Shown: positions 10,681 through 21,410, numbered from the stretch's first letter. The stretch: DNA of 64,000 nucleotides from Spirometra erinaceieuropaei (GCA_902702965.1 CACRXP010001445.1:1-64000), one strand, 5' to 3'. Notes: generated by a model not told the origin, from the letters alone. Numbers and translations are program-made.

Positions 10681-11215
10681 GAAAAACACTCGTCTCGTTG
10701 TTCTTTGGGACTCTCTTTCGGGCCCTACGAGCAACCGCACAGCGACGCATAACATTGGCAGAATGACATTACCGACGAAGTCGGGTCAATATGACTTACC
10801 GACAAAGGCATGGGAGACTGGAATGGTCATTTCTGACTCGTTAAAGCGTTGGACCTCTAGCCAACTGGTAACGAGATCGGGTTTCGGGAGTTTCCTACCC
10901 CCGGATTGGGTATGGCTGGTGCGAAATCGCCATTCCAGTTTCCCTTTGTTTCCGTCAGTAATGCCAATCTGCCTATATTATGCGTAGTCGTGCGGCTGCC
11001 CGAGAGAGAGTCCCAAGGTGCACTTCCCTATCGTTGTTAGCATACCCGATCCCAACTGACAGGACAACGAGCCCGTAGCTCAGTGTTTAGGACGTTGAAC
11101 TTCTAGCCAACAGGTCGAGGGGTCCAGTTTTTGGAGTTTCATACCGAAGGTCGGGTACGGCTGGCTAATGGCGGCTAGTAAGCCAGAAATGGTCGTTCCA
11201 GTCTCCCTTGTCTTT
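10680..11215. mobile_element. SINE cluster: inverted piece, half unit and one full unit
   Basis: 10680-10845 is a minus-strand spacer plus SINE tail (GGGAGACTGGAATGGTCATT). It is joined directly to a plus-strand SINE 3' half and spacer (10845-11060). A complete plus-strand SINE follows (11062-11215), with box A like TAGCTCAGTGTTTAGG and tail GTCTCCCTTGTCTTTGG. The spacer between units is homologous to that of the 12.5-13.1 kb units, so spacer and SINE body move together. Confidence 0.7.
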
Positions 11216-11446
11216 GGCGATAGGATCAATGAGAATGTCTACACTTCCTACAACTTTCAACGACGGCTTCCGTCTGATTGGTTACATTTTTAGGTGGTTC
11301 GTTTTCAACTACCTTGACACGCCGACCGCCCTCATCCTTCGTGCGATTGGTTCTACCTGTTATCTGCAGTGAATTTTTGCATTGCGCGCAGCTTACAACG
11401 AGATTTAATTCTCACTTTAAAGAATTTACATTTGTAATTATAATAC

Positions 11447-11695
11447 CTACACTTTTCTCTTAGTTTCCGCACACTCTTCGTTGTTTTCCCGCAGCCCAAC
11501 CCTCTTTTTCAATTGTTCGCCTATTTGACTTGCCTGAACCTCCCCAGTTCCCAGCAGGATCGTGTTTCCGAACCTTGCCAAGTTTTCATCCAGGAGCATC
11601 AAATATTTCTCTTTGTTAGGGTCTCTGTAGGTTAAGTACTTTTTAAACGTGTACGCGATTTCTAAGTGACCTAAAGTTTTTAGTTTGGTCAACAT
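11447..11695 (-). CDS. Unidentified open frame, protein-like (82 codons)
   Basis: The open frame runs from an ATG at 11695 to a stop at 11447. The predicted peptide is charged and non-repetitive, with stretches such as KKYLTYRDPNKEKYLMLLDE and FGNTILLGTGEVQASQIGEQ, then a K/R/E-rich end. It looks like an alpha-helical protein piece more than chance translation, but I recognise no family. It could be a host exon, or the N-terminal or gag-like part of a retroelement. No repeat partner is visible in the window, and I see no clear splice sites that fix its limits. Confidence 0.3.
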   Translation of the reverse strand: MLTKLKTLGHLEIAYTFKKYLTYRDPNKEKYLMLLDENLARFGNTILLGTGEVQASQIGEQLKKRVGLRENNEECAETKRKV

Positions 11696-12059
11696 GTCGG
11701 GGACCGAAAGAAGGCCTCGTGGTTACTCCTGCTCTGCTATAAACTAGGGTTATAAAATTGCCGCTTACGAAGTCGCTCGGAAAAGAATAAGCATTAGGTG
11801 TCAGAGCATCAGTCTAACTTCGGACATCCCTTTTTGAAAAAATTGCATACGCAATTACTGATTACCTTCCCATACGTACAGCGTTAGTAGTAATTGAAAT
11901 ATCAGATATCAGTTCCTCTGAGCTTTTGTCGTTATATGACGCAGCTACAAGGGAATCGACTCATCTGTTTGCCCTCCAGCCTTTCCCAAGTGTTTTTTTC
12001 TGGCCTGTCCAACGGCAAAGTTTTTTTTTCAATATTCTCAGAGGTTACGGCGGGAGTGT

Positions 12060-12245
12060 AGTGGCCAAGCAGTGGTGGTGTACTCAGAGCGCTACCATCA
12101 GCCGGCCAAACGGAAGACACCAGAATGAGGCATTTATTGTATGCAGAACACGGGGTCGTTCTCGCGGGTGGCAGTGGCTGCCGGCGAAACCACGGCCAGT
12201 GTTGACTGCGTCCAGTCAAGCCTGGGGGAAAATGAGACGACGATG
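12060..12245 (-). repeat. Interspersed repeat R1, partial copy C
   Basis: GTACTCAGAGCGCTACCATC, ACACCAGAATGAGG and GTGTTGACTGCGTCCAGTCA follow in the same order as in 8465-8625. It runs straight into the inverted SINE at 12252. Confidence 0.75.
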
Positions 12246-12251
12246 TTGATA

Positions 12252-12424
12252 AAGACAAGGGAGACCGGAATGGTCATTTCTGGCTTATTAGCCGTCATCA
12301 GCCAGTCGTACCCAACCCCAAGTGTGGATCACTTGATATTCGAGCCCGTGATCTTTGGTCATGGCGTTTGACGTCCTACCATTGAGCTCTACCATTGGCT
12401 TGTTGCCCTGTCGGTTGTGATCGA
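12252..12424 (-). mobile_element. tRNA-derived SINE, inverted copy
   Basis: The reverse complement of the unit at 12541-12720, with the same tail and GTGATCCACACTTGGGG block. Together they form a large inverted repeat whose arms continue outward to 12450 and 12520 (GATGGGCG against CGCCCATC). Box A is rearranged (an extra inverted ACCATTGAGCTCTACCATTG stretch), so this copy is probably silent. Confidence 0.75.
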
Positions 12425-12540
12425 AATACCAATCATGACAGATGGGCGTTAACCGACTAGGTTGCGGAATATGCTCGTTCCGTTGTGTCTTGGGACTCAT
12501 ACTAGAACCCTCGCACGCCCATCCGTCATGATTGATATTC

Positions 12541-12845
12541 CCGATCACAATCGACGGGACAACGGGCCCGTGGCTCAATGGTAGAGCGTCAAACTCTATG
12601 ACTAAAGATCCCGGGTTCGAATCTCAAGTGATCCACACTTGGGGTTGGGTATGACTGGCTGATGACGGCTAATAAGCCAGAAATGGCCATTCCGGTCTCC
12701 CTTGTCTTTGTCGGCATCACCTTATCAACATATACCAGTAGTCGCTGTGCGACTGCCTGCGAGGGTTTAAGTATGAGCCTCAAGGCACAACGGAACGAGC
12801 ATGTTCCGTAACCTGATCGGTGAGCGCCCACTATCATAATTAATA
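12541..12845 (+). mobile_element. tRNA-derived SINE unit, best preserved (tandem unit 1)
   Basis: Pol III promoter boxes are intact: box A TGGCTCAATGG at 12571-12581 (fits TRGYNNARNGG) and box B GGTTCGAATC at 12614-12623. The ~70-base tRNA-like head is followed by a body with GATCCACACTTGGGG and GGCTGATGACGGCTAATAAG and a tail GTCTCCCTTGTCTTTGTC. A spacer with GCACAACGGAACGAGCATG completes a ~305 base unit repeated directly at 12846-13150. There is no poly-A or simple 3' tail. It is not an ordinary tRNA gene: the acceptor stem does not close. Confidence 0.8.
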
Positions 12846-13150
12846 TTCCCGATCACAACCGACAGGACAACGGGCCCGTGGCTCAATGGTTGAGTGTCAA
12901 ACTCCATGACCAAAGATCCCGGGTTCGAATCTCAAGTGATCCACACTTGGGGTCGGGTATGACTGTCAGACAAGGGCTAATAAGCCAGAAATGGCCATTT
13001 CGGTCTCCCTTGTTTTTGTCAGTGCCATATTATCTACATCTACTATTAGCCATTGTGCCACTGTTTTCGAGGGTTCTAGTATGAGCCCCAAGGCACAACG
13101 GAACGAGCATTTTCCGTAACCCGATCGGTGAGCACCCACCTGTCATAATG
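12846..13150 (+). mobile_element. tRNA-derived SINE unit (tandem unit 2)
   Basis: A direct repeat of the preceding unit, including its spacer. Box A TGGCTCAATGG at 12879-12889 and box B GGTTCGAATC at 12922-12931 are intact. It differs mainly near 12965-12975, where GCTGATGACGG became GTCAGACAAGG. Confidence 0.8.
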
Positions 13151-13159
13151 ACTCAGAGT

Positions 13160-14480
13160 CTTTGAAACAGTGTGGGTAGCAGCATTTTCAGGTTTTCGGG
13201 GAACAGGCTCAAATGATGTCCAATTGGTCTAAGTTGCATTTGTTGAGGAGCGGTGTTGAAACGTATTAGGTTGCATTCGCGTTCAAGTGGAATGTTTTGT
13301 GTTCGCAGGGGAGTGGTGCATTCAGGTGGCGCATGGGCAGCTGCGACTCTGTGTGGACACACGTACAGGACATGTTGGCCGAAACACTGAAATGAATTCC
13401 CGATTGGGAAGGATTGCTTAGGTGGGGTTATAGTATTGACTGTCATGCGGCATAATCCTATAATGTTTCGGATTCGCCGGGATGTCGGCTTTTGAAAGCA
13501 CTTCTGTCTGACCTTCTGTAGAATTCGCGCTCGGTAAAATAATGAATTCTTAAGTAGCATGCATTATTCAAATAGATTTTCGATGGTCTTATGTGGTCAA
13601 ATATATTTTTTAGGAAACACGCACGAAAATATTCTTTCTTTTACTCGTTTGGTAAAAAATCACGTTGTCTTTGTGTTCTATGCCCGAAGAAAGTGTATTA
13701 CTAGGTTTTGAAAAGTTTTCCAGCTACCGAATAATTTTGAGGCAGCTCAGCCGTTGCATAAGCGTTTCGTGATTTCAGTCTACAGGGTGTGTGCTTCCTG
13801 CATAAGGAAAATCATGTATTTATCCATGCCTTTAAGACGATGCTGTACAGAGTTCAGGAAATTTGGCAATGGACGCGGACTATGTTGCACATTTCATGAG
13901 GAGCACTGGTAAACGGACATGTGCCATACTGTATGTAAGGATATTGCATGGTCTTAAAAACTTCATAAGTAGAAGCTTTCTAAAACCAAAAGATAACCAT
14001 TTATTAGAGTATAAAATGTAAAGTCAATGTAATTTTCTACCAAACGAATGAAAGAAAAGGTATTTTTGTGCATGTTTCCTATAAAATATATTTGACCTCA
14101 TAGGACTATCGGAAGTAAATGTGAAAAACGCATGCTACTTAAGTAGTCCTTTTTTTACCGAGTGCGGTTTCTACAGGGGGTCAGACAGAAGTGCATTCAA
14201 AAGCCGACATCTTGGAAAATCCGAAACATTATAGGATTATGCCGCACGACGACTAATATTACAGCCTCATCTAAGTAATCCTTCCTAATCGAAAACGCAT
14301 TCCAGAATTTCTGCTAATATTTCTTGAGGTTCGTCACTGACTATATGTCCGAGTTGAAGTCGGCCAGCGGCTGCAGATCAGGGCGTCTGGGAGCGCTCAC
14401 TCCTTGGCGCAACGCAACCTCGACCAAAGGTGCCACACAGAGCCATGATGGCAGTCGGCAATGGGAGCACGAGCGAAGTC
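13160..14480 (-). repeat. Interspersed repeat R1, copy D, split by a foldback element
   Basis: R1 sequence occurs at 13160-13365 and resumes at 14344-14480. Both parts match R1 copy B in order (8640-8815 and 8815-8900). Between them lies the foldback element. Copy B gives the uninterrupted site. Confidence 0.75.
13366..14343. mobile_element. Foldback (MITE-like) DNA element nested in R1
   Basis: The element is about 980 bases with long inverted arms. Left arm blocks GCGGCATAATCCTATAATGT, GCACTTCTGTCTGACC, TTAAGTAGCATGC and TCGTTTGGTA recur inverted in the right arm in mirror order. TA lies at both borders (13364-13365 and 14344-14345), and R1 copy B shows the site with a single TA. TA duplication points to a Tc1/mariner-type transposase acting in trans. 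No transposase is encoded. Confidence 0.75.
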
Positions 14481-16170
14481 CTCGAAACAAAACTTTTAAG
14501 GATCGGTAGGGAAGTTGATTAGTGTTCGAGCTGGAATCTACCAGCTTCAGTAGAACGGTAGCGCAATATCCACATTCTGCGAACAGACAGTCAGCTGTGT
14601 GGCATACGAGATGCATTCGTCATGTGGATGCACAGGTTAAATGCTATCATTTTGGTTATGGTTTCCGGACGTAGTCCACATCACAAGGCAAGCTAGTAGT
14701 TCTCCCAATACCTGTTATGAATTCACTCATGAAAAAAACAGACGTAGGTAGTGTGCCCACTTTTTGCCGATTTCGGAACGAGAAAAACCTTACTGCAGCA
14801 GAATAGGAGTACCTATTGTTGGTATTCGCCATGCTCATGCCTGTTGTACACAAATTTGTAATAGCTTTATTCGAAACCAAAGCAGACGATGTTGACCTGT
14901 CTTTAAAAAATCCCCGTACGCCTTCTGCATGCCTTTTTTCTGTTCAGAATCACTCTCATCCGGGCGTCTGCTTGAAGAGTTGTTGGACACCTAGAATTCT
15001 ATCTATAGTTGGACAACGTCACCGTTGAAAGGATTACTAGTGATCACAACGGTTAGTAAAATAATGCCTAGACGCCACTTCAAGCCTAAGCTTGTTATCG
15101 AGTAATGGAACGCGACTTCAAAGCAATCACATTATGTTTGAATACAATTTCTAACTCCATTTGAGATCACATAGGTAAATCGACCTCAGATAAGCGGTAA
15201 TTAGGAGGATATCATCGTATAGGATCAGAGCACCAAAAATGTTTCATCTTAACAGAAAAATTAGTTGGCCACTTTGAGAGGAAGATGTTCGGGGGTGGAT
15301 GTTTTGTTCTCTTTTGTTTCAGTTTTGTTCCCTTTTTCTTGTTTTTCGCAACCCGTTCGGGGTTTGCGGGGTTTTAATTCACTGCCGTCGGCAGAGTCGG
15401 TTCAACGTCAAAACAACTTAGCGCGAGACAATAATTGTTTTTTTTACACGGCTTTGGTCACTAAAGCTCCCTCGGAGTAAGATGTCGCACTCTGTGTCTA
15501 GGTGGTTCAAAATTGCTGTACAGCAGTGATCCCTTTTTAATTAAGGGATTCGATAAGCGCCTAGCTTGAGCTTGCCGTCAAGTAACACATTTGTCTTCGA
15601 TCGCGGCGCAGGCAACAGCACTGAGAACTTGCTTCCGGATGTTACATCCATTAAAATCGCACCCATATTTTGTCTTGGGCACCAAAACGTAGAGTGGGGT
15701 AGCAGTTTTAAATGTATTTTATGCACTTTCACTTTATAATTCTATAATTTTGCCCCCGTTAAAACTCAACTTACTATGTACCGAACAAAACAATTCAGTT
15801 GGTAAGTGAATAACACTGGAAAGTGAAACGTTGACATGAATTACCAAAACGATCGTAGTAAGGCCAGCCTAAAAATGAAAATTCGCCACTACACACTCAA
15901 GCTCAAAGAGAACGAATAGAATGAAATACGGTAGTGAAAAATCAAGGTTTATTTGACTGTGCAGCGCTGCTGGATGCCCGCTACTAGCCTGTATTTGTGT
16001 CGACAAAAATGAATCTTAATCATCAGGCGTGGGGTGGGCGCACACGAAGTGAAACGTGATTCAGCTATGTTTTTCACCTAAAGGTCTGTAATCGTCTGCT
16101 ATGCCAGGATCAGCAAACCATGGCCCTCGCAGCCTGCGTGTGTGCTAACAGTTTTCTGACACCTGGTTCC
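14481..16170. other. No recognisable feature
   Basis: About 1.7 kb with only short unrelated open frames. A G/C-rich imperfect palindrome near 15350-15400 (CCCGTTCGGGG and neighbours) may just be chance. Confidence 0.4.
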
Positions 16171-16179
16171 CTGCCGATA

Positions 16180-16560
16180 GGTCCGCTTGCGCTCCCGCGG
16201 GTATATAAGTCTTGAACATGGCTGCCTAGCCATCCTCGTCCTTCTGATCCCTGTTGGGGTGTTATTGTTGCTGTTTTTGGTCAAAAATCTGATCATTTGC
16301 CGTGCGGACCAGGGGATGTGGAGTGAGACGCTAAGGTGCGAGCTCGCCGCGCCACCCGTCTGCGTCCTCCCTCGTTTCCGGTCTTCTTGACTCTGTCTTG
16401 ACACTGGATTCAGGCGGGGGAGGGTGGGAGTGCGGTAGATGCTGCGCAAGTCCACTAATCCACGAGCTATTAACTGTGCCTACTTTACCTTGCTGTGGAG
16501 CGCACGATGGACATCATGGGATGCGACGGCCAAATTGTCATTTTTTGCGCCGGAGTAGTC
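16180..16560 (-). repeat. Interspersed repeat R2, copy 1
   Basis: On the minus strand: CGCTCCACAGCAAGGT, GTGGACTTGCGCAGCATCTA, GTGTCAAGACAGAGTCAAGA, GCGCGGCGAGCTCGCACC and CACTCCACATCCCCTGG. The same blocks in the same order occur at 18940-19330, 60030-60300 and 61965-62240. The unit is roughly 280-350 bases, GC-rich, non-coding and has no clear terminal repeats. Confidence 0.75.
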
Positions 16561-16812
16561 GGTTAACTTGCCGCATTTTTTAAGCCCATGTAAGAGTCCA
16601 TTACCAGGATCCTATAAGGAAAGAAAAACGACTGCTCCTTCAAAACATGGGCTTACTGTACGTGGGCCGCGTGAGATTTTAACTCAGCATTAGGTCGTAG
16701 TGTCCTCAGAAGGACGGCTCAAATGACTACTAGTGTGTATTTTCGCACGCTGATGACATCTAAAATTTTATTGGACACCAGAACATGCAAGTGAACTCCC
16801 GCAACTTTAAGT

Positions 16813-16861
16813 GAAGAAGAAGAAGAAGAAGAAGAAGAAGAAAAGGAAGAAGAAGAAGAAG
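16813..16861 (+). repeat. (GAA)n microsatellite at a PLE border
   Basis: Sixteen GAA-type triplets with one AAAAG interruption. It continues directly into a PLE LTR-like sequence. The LTRs at 9.0 and 9.9 kb carry a short run of GAA at the same place, so this looks like an expansion of that run. Confidence 0.85.
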
Positions 16862-16862
16862 A

Positions 16863-17311
16863 CTGGTCGAGTATCGGAACACTGTTTATTGCCCTGGGCC
16901 CCCGAACTCGTGCAGGAGTCCATCGTCAGAGACGGTAGCAGTAACAGAAAAAGCGACAGTTATAGGAGGTGTTGTCAACTCCTCGATCGATGGCGCAAGA
17001 CTGGAGGTGACTGCGCACGGCTCTGTACGCCGCGGCGGATCGATAAATCGGCTGACCGAGTTCTCATCCAAAGCCCAGGCTTCAATCAATTCTCAGCCTT
17101 TTCCGTTTCCGGCGTGGGCGATTACCTTGGTGGCTGTGCAGTTAAACTCATGAGACATTTTGTGGGCGTGGGCGGCCACAGTAATTTTATGTTCGTGTAT
17201 ATGCGATCCGAGCATGCGTCCAGTCTGGTCTGTGTATTTATAAGGACAGTTTTGGCATGGGATGTGATGCACTAAAAAAGGTTCCGATGGTCGACCACCC
17301 TTGTGCTTCAC
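16863..17311 (-). pseudogene. Penelope-like element end, family B, decayed
   Basis: The minus strand carries a degenerate GIY-YIG nuclease: HHIPCQNCPYKYT and QTGRMLG near 17230-17270, HEHK, then AAHAHKMSHEFNC, and after a frame break near 17090 IEAWALDENSVSRFID. The first glycine-containing part reads YKYTDQTGR where an active domain would have YVGQTGR. About 10 residues between HEHK and AAH are missing. Downstream (16880-16930) are CUGACGA and a GGACUC/GAGUUC helix, a worn hammerhead with a lost GAAA. It is 5' truncated: no RT is visible. Confidence 0.8.
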
Positions 17312-17840
17312 TCATACATACACCTGGAACTCGAACTGTTGTTTTCATCCCCAGAATTGTTTCAGTAACTTCTTCATAAGGAAGTAGGAGATCAACCAAC
17401 GACCGGTCTTCCTGGGCGTTTCGCTCACTTGATTACTACGTGGCGGAATCGGTGCCGGACGACGCAGAAAACTTTACTATCACAACACGGATCCTGTGTG
17501 TCACGCCGGTCGTAATTGCATCTTAGCTCACATTCAAAGGGTAAAAATGCGCCAATCGGAGCACGGGCTAATAAACGCCGAAATGGCTGCCTAAGAGCCT
17601 TTCTGGACCGACAAGCGAACGAAGGAGCGACCGAAGCTTTGCCGAAATTCCTTTTAGGGCGGCAGAAAGCACTGCTGCCTTTCATCTTGTTAAGTGTCCG
17701 ACAGACTCTTGCAGTGATTGGTAGCCGCAGAGCCATGTACCCTGACGGTCTCGATGATGACTTCCCGGTTTACTTCTAAAGAAGTCCCTGGCATTCGTGA
17801 TTCTCGCCTATGCAGTAGACACTGCCAAAACTAAAAATAT
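17312..17840. other. No recognisable feature
   Basis: Open frames on both strands at 17425-17779 overlap and carry no motif. I see no repeat. Confidence 0.4.
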
Positions 17841-17843
17841 ATT

Positions 17844-17887
17844 GGCCTGACGTTTCGGATTCTCACTCGAACCCATCATCAGAGACA
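17844..17887 (-). ncRNA. Hammerhead ribozyme motif, intact core
   Basis: Minus strand: CUGAUGA (17882-17876), stem II GGGUUC/GAAUCC with loop GAGUGA, GAAA (17856-17853), C-GUC with cleavage expected between 17849 and 17848, then AGGCC. This is the cleanest minus-strand copy in the window. Confidence 0.75.
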
Positions 17888-18330
17888 GTTGCAGATAAGG
17901 GTAATAGTGGCACAAGGAGTGCAGTATTTACAACACGTGGCTGCCGCGGGATCGTATGCGTACTGTAATTAACAGCTCTCGCAATCATCGCTGGGGTTGT
18001 AATCGATGCGGTGGGGGCTTGTCAGTCCGTGTCCGAGTCATTAATCGCCGTGATTTCGTCCTCCGTTTTGAATGCTGGGGTGACGACTGCTCGGCAAATT
18101 GGCTCATTGTCACAGAGATTATGGCTCGTCCGCGTCCTCCCCACGTGACTGATTTCCCCGCCTAGATAAAATCTCAGCACGGAATACGGTAACGGGAGGT
18201 CATTGAGCTTGTTGATGGATTGAGGGCCTGAGAACCATGGCTTGAGCAGCTCGCGGCTCACGCGGTTGTCACCCCTTGCAAGGATATCGGCCTCTTGAAA
18301 TCTGAAGATATGGTCGGGTCCCATCGAATG
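17888..18330 (-). pseudogene. Penelope-like element, GIY-YIG C-terminal part, family A
   Basis: The translation from 18324 down contains GPDHIFRFQEADILARGDNR, VSRELLKPWFSGPQSIN and LNDLPLPYSVLRF, matching the last third of the nuclease and tail in the copy at 21.5-22.8 kb (HTFKCDEAEILGRGDNR there). The tail DEITAINDS is also shared. The catalytic GIY and YIG part and all of the RT are missing: the copy is 5' truncated at about 18350. Confidence 0.85.
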
Positions 18331-18354
18331 AGCCGCTATCTGAGATCTGGCGTC

Positions 18355-18412
18355 TCCCAGCTGTCTTCTGAACTGCTTCCTGGAACTCGCCTGTTCTCCT
18401 CTATCAGCCCTG
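18355..18412 (+). repeat. Inverted PLE LTR end capping the truncated copy
   Basis: CTTCTGAACTGCTTCCTGGA, CTCGCCTGTTCTCC and TCTATCAG match the LTR end at 38-82 of this window. It is in the orientation opposite to the adjacent PLE body, so the truncated copy is bracketed by inverted LTR ends. Confidence 0.7.
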
Positions 18413-18935
18413 CCAAACTGTTAAGTATTTGTTTTTCTAAAAGTCAAGGTCACTGTAACTTAAGCATCGAACCGACTGGTACTTGCTCGAGATAACTAAT
18501 TGTCCGTTGACCACCTCAAATATTCAAGAATCAAGTGAGTTTACCTAGCCCGCATTTGTTTGTTTTTAAATCTTCTAATAGCTCACTGTATCTTTTAAAA
18601 TACTATCATATTTTCAAGACGCGTTTCCCATTTAGCAAGCAACAGAACTATCGGACGAGATGAAATCTGGCAGCCAGGAAGATCCTCACATGAGACTTGC
18701 ATGTGTGTGTCCACCTGACCTTATGTCCCTGGACTCAGTGGTATTGAAACACCACTTAGATGATATTTTCTGAATGAATAACTTAGGCTTTTACCCAACT
18801 CATTAATCACACCTGATTACTGTTCGTACTTGCCCCAATGGACCACCAATATACGGGTGTATATGAGTCAATAGCAACACCTTCGGCGGCTTTCTCGTAT
18901 TCATCGGTGCTTTTCGCTTCGAGCGTGTTTACTGT
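18413..18935. other. No recognisable feature
   Basis: Nothing recognised apart from short A/T-rich stretches. Confidence 0.4.
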
Positions 18936-18939
18936 CAGC

Positions 18940-19330
18940 CTACGAACAGTCCTCGTTCCACGTTACACAGCTCATCATGGGACCTCGATCGTCATGACCG
19001 ATTACGTCCACCGTGGGCTCCACAGCAGGGTGAGATCAGGGACGGTGGCTTGCACGTACTTTCGCCTATAATGATAGTTGACTTGCTCTGCATCTACTGC
19101 ACCCACTCCTCCCTACCTGGACCCAGTGTCAAGACGGAGTCAAGAAGATTGGAGGCGGGAAAGGGTGCAGGGCGGCTGGCGCGGCGGGAACCCGCATCTA
19201 GGCGTGCCACCACAACTTCTGCTCCACAACGCACACTGACCGGTATTTTGCATCAAGAAAGAGAGGGAATCGGATCTGATCTCATTACGGCCACAGGGAT
19301 TTCTGCAACTCACCGCACAGCCCCCTAAAT
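18940..19330 (+). repeat. Interspersed repeat R2, copy 2
   Basis: GTCCACCGTGGGCTCCACAG, GCATCTACTGCACCCACTCC, GTGTCAAGACGGAGTCAAGA and GGCGCGGCGGGAACCCGCA align in order with the copies at 16.2, 60.0 and 62.0 kb. Confidence 0.75.
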
Positions 19331-20423
19331 TAGCCATTCTGCTAGGTCACCGAGAACAGTTTTCCTTTATCCAGCAGGGCAGAAATCAATCGCAGTTGAA
19401 GTGTTGACTGACCTCGATTACTAGCGGGCTTCGTTTTATTTTCTAACAACGAAAAGACAGTTCAACTACGGCTGCTCCTGCCGGGCGAGTCGATTATGTG
19501 TGCACTTTCTGGCATGGCTTCACACTACTACGCGCAAATGCAACTCACACGACGACGCACCGTGTGCGCGTATGCGCGCAGGCGCGAAATCGCGAATGCG
19601 TTTTGATTTCACCGCCGCGTACACACACACACTGATCCACACCTTTGTGAGCTCTCAGCTAGCACCCCCGTTGCTTCGCACCTAGTGCATGCTTAGGGGT
19701 GTGTGTGTGTGTGTGTGGTTGCGCGTGTGCAACGCTAAAGTTGTCAGTTCTTCATGCTCGACATGTAGCATTGCTTATTTTCTGTATAAAGTGCAGGCCA
19801 GCTGTCCGAGAATGCAAAGCAAAGAGCATATGCCGAATGCAGTTCACACCCCGAGGAATATAAGCCACAAGCCGACGGCTTGCCTGAACGCCTGTCACGA
19901 ACCATTCATGAAAAAAAGCAAATATAGATAGGAAATAGGTCTCGAAAGCTTTTTAAGCTTGCGAACATTCGGCCATTTGTCGTACAGAAATGTTTTTAAA
20001 ACACTTTACTTCTAATAACCTATTTTCAGAATATGGCATCTACCTAGGCGATTTTGTTTGGCGTTACTGAATGTTTTGTTACAATTAAAGTCAAGTGATC
20101 CAAGCGCATTTAAAAAACTGACCACAGTTTCCGAACAGCCCCTAATTTTCGGTTGGTATTAAATATATGCCTCTGGTCGCTAAACTGTAAGCAATATCAA
20201 TTAAAGAATTTGCAGGTTTTTCGAGGAAAACGGGTCAGCTGTGGATATGTAACAGCACCTGAGGTAAACAAACCCCAGCCACTTGTAGAATGGGACCGGT
20301 GGTAATAGGGGGTTTTTACAGGTGGGGCCGGGGAACGCACAGGCGACGAAGTCAAGTAATTGTATGCAAAAGAAAATCTATTGGGAATGCGTGGTTGCAA
20401 TTTGAGTGGTTGAGAAATAATTC
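19331..20423. other. No recognisable gene; (GT)n run
   Basis: A (GT)n microsatellite lies at 19698-19718, with a short (AC)n run at 19620-19631. Nothing else was recognised. Confidence 0.5.
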
Positions 20424-20615
20424 CCTAGCCTTTAACTCGTAGCTATACCCCTAGCCCTAACCGCTATTCCCAACCCTAACCCCAAACCCTAACCCCCTAA
20501 ATCTTACCAGTAACCCCAAACACTAATCCTTAGCCCTAACTCTGAGCATAAACCTAAGCCCAACTCTGATCCTAACCCTTGGCCGCGGCCTTAAACCCGA
20601 ACCCTGAAACATCCA
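20424..20615 (-). repeat. Degenerate telomere-like tract, C-rich on + strand
   Basis: Irregular CCCTAACC, CCCAAACCCTAACC and CCTTAGCCCTAAC units. Same class as 1585-1830 but opposite orientation. Confidence 0.65.
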
Positions 20616-21410
20616 ACTCGGAAGTTAGAAGGAGACGACGAGCCGAAAGTCGAGAAGAGCTAAAGGTATCGGGCTAAAAAAAGGTAGACACGTCAAAAAA
20701 GAAACAAAACCGCCAACAGAATATATTCCGCAACGCACAGCAACACCATGCCAACGTAATCAATAGTATTATGCCCATCGGGTGCGGCTAAATAACCACA
20801 TCTTACCGAAAACCGGTGTTTCTCGAGCGAGCCTAGGACCCCTGATGGTATTTAATCACAACCATGTCCCTAAACCGTTCAAAATTTATGGAATATTCGG
20901 AAGAAATGTCTTGACACTGGGCAAAGTCTCGAGAAGGGAAGAACTACCTTCGAATACAACGCACGAGTTTCAGATACCCCTGGCGTTTTCATACTCAATT
21001 TCATGACAACGCCGTATCCTGAGCGACGCTATGCTCATTATTGCTGAAGTCTGGAGCGCGTTCCGAGCCGGTTAAGGAACCAACACGCTTCCCGATTCCA
21101 TGCTTCTATCGGATTGGAATGGTAAGTGTTCACATAAGCCTAGGCATGAGTTCGTAGTTCCGTTCTCTCGTGTTCGCCGGTCAGGCCATCATCCTATCAT
21201 TTCCACCCCGTCCATCGCCGGCCGAATGCGTGTTTGTCTCTAGGCCGCGATGAATCAGACTCCGGACTTCTGCAACAATGATCAAGACCCCGTCGTAGAT
21301 CTGATATTGCCTCAAAATTGAAATTAGGCACTCCAAGAGCAGTCAACAGTTCGATCGCTGCAGACTTCACAAAAATCCACCAACATGACACATATGCACG
21401 AGTTATTCAC
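20616..21410. other. No recognisable feature
   Basis: No coding or repeat signature was found by eye. Confidence 0.4.

Noticed and set aside
12571..12640. Genuine tRNA gene
   Set aside because: Boxes A and B fit, but the cloverleaf acceptor stem does not close and the unit is repeated with a SINE body.
16811..17275. 154-codon Lys-rich frame
   Set aside because: Starts in the GAA repeat and continues antisense to a PLE remnant.
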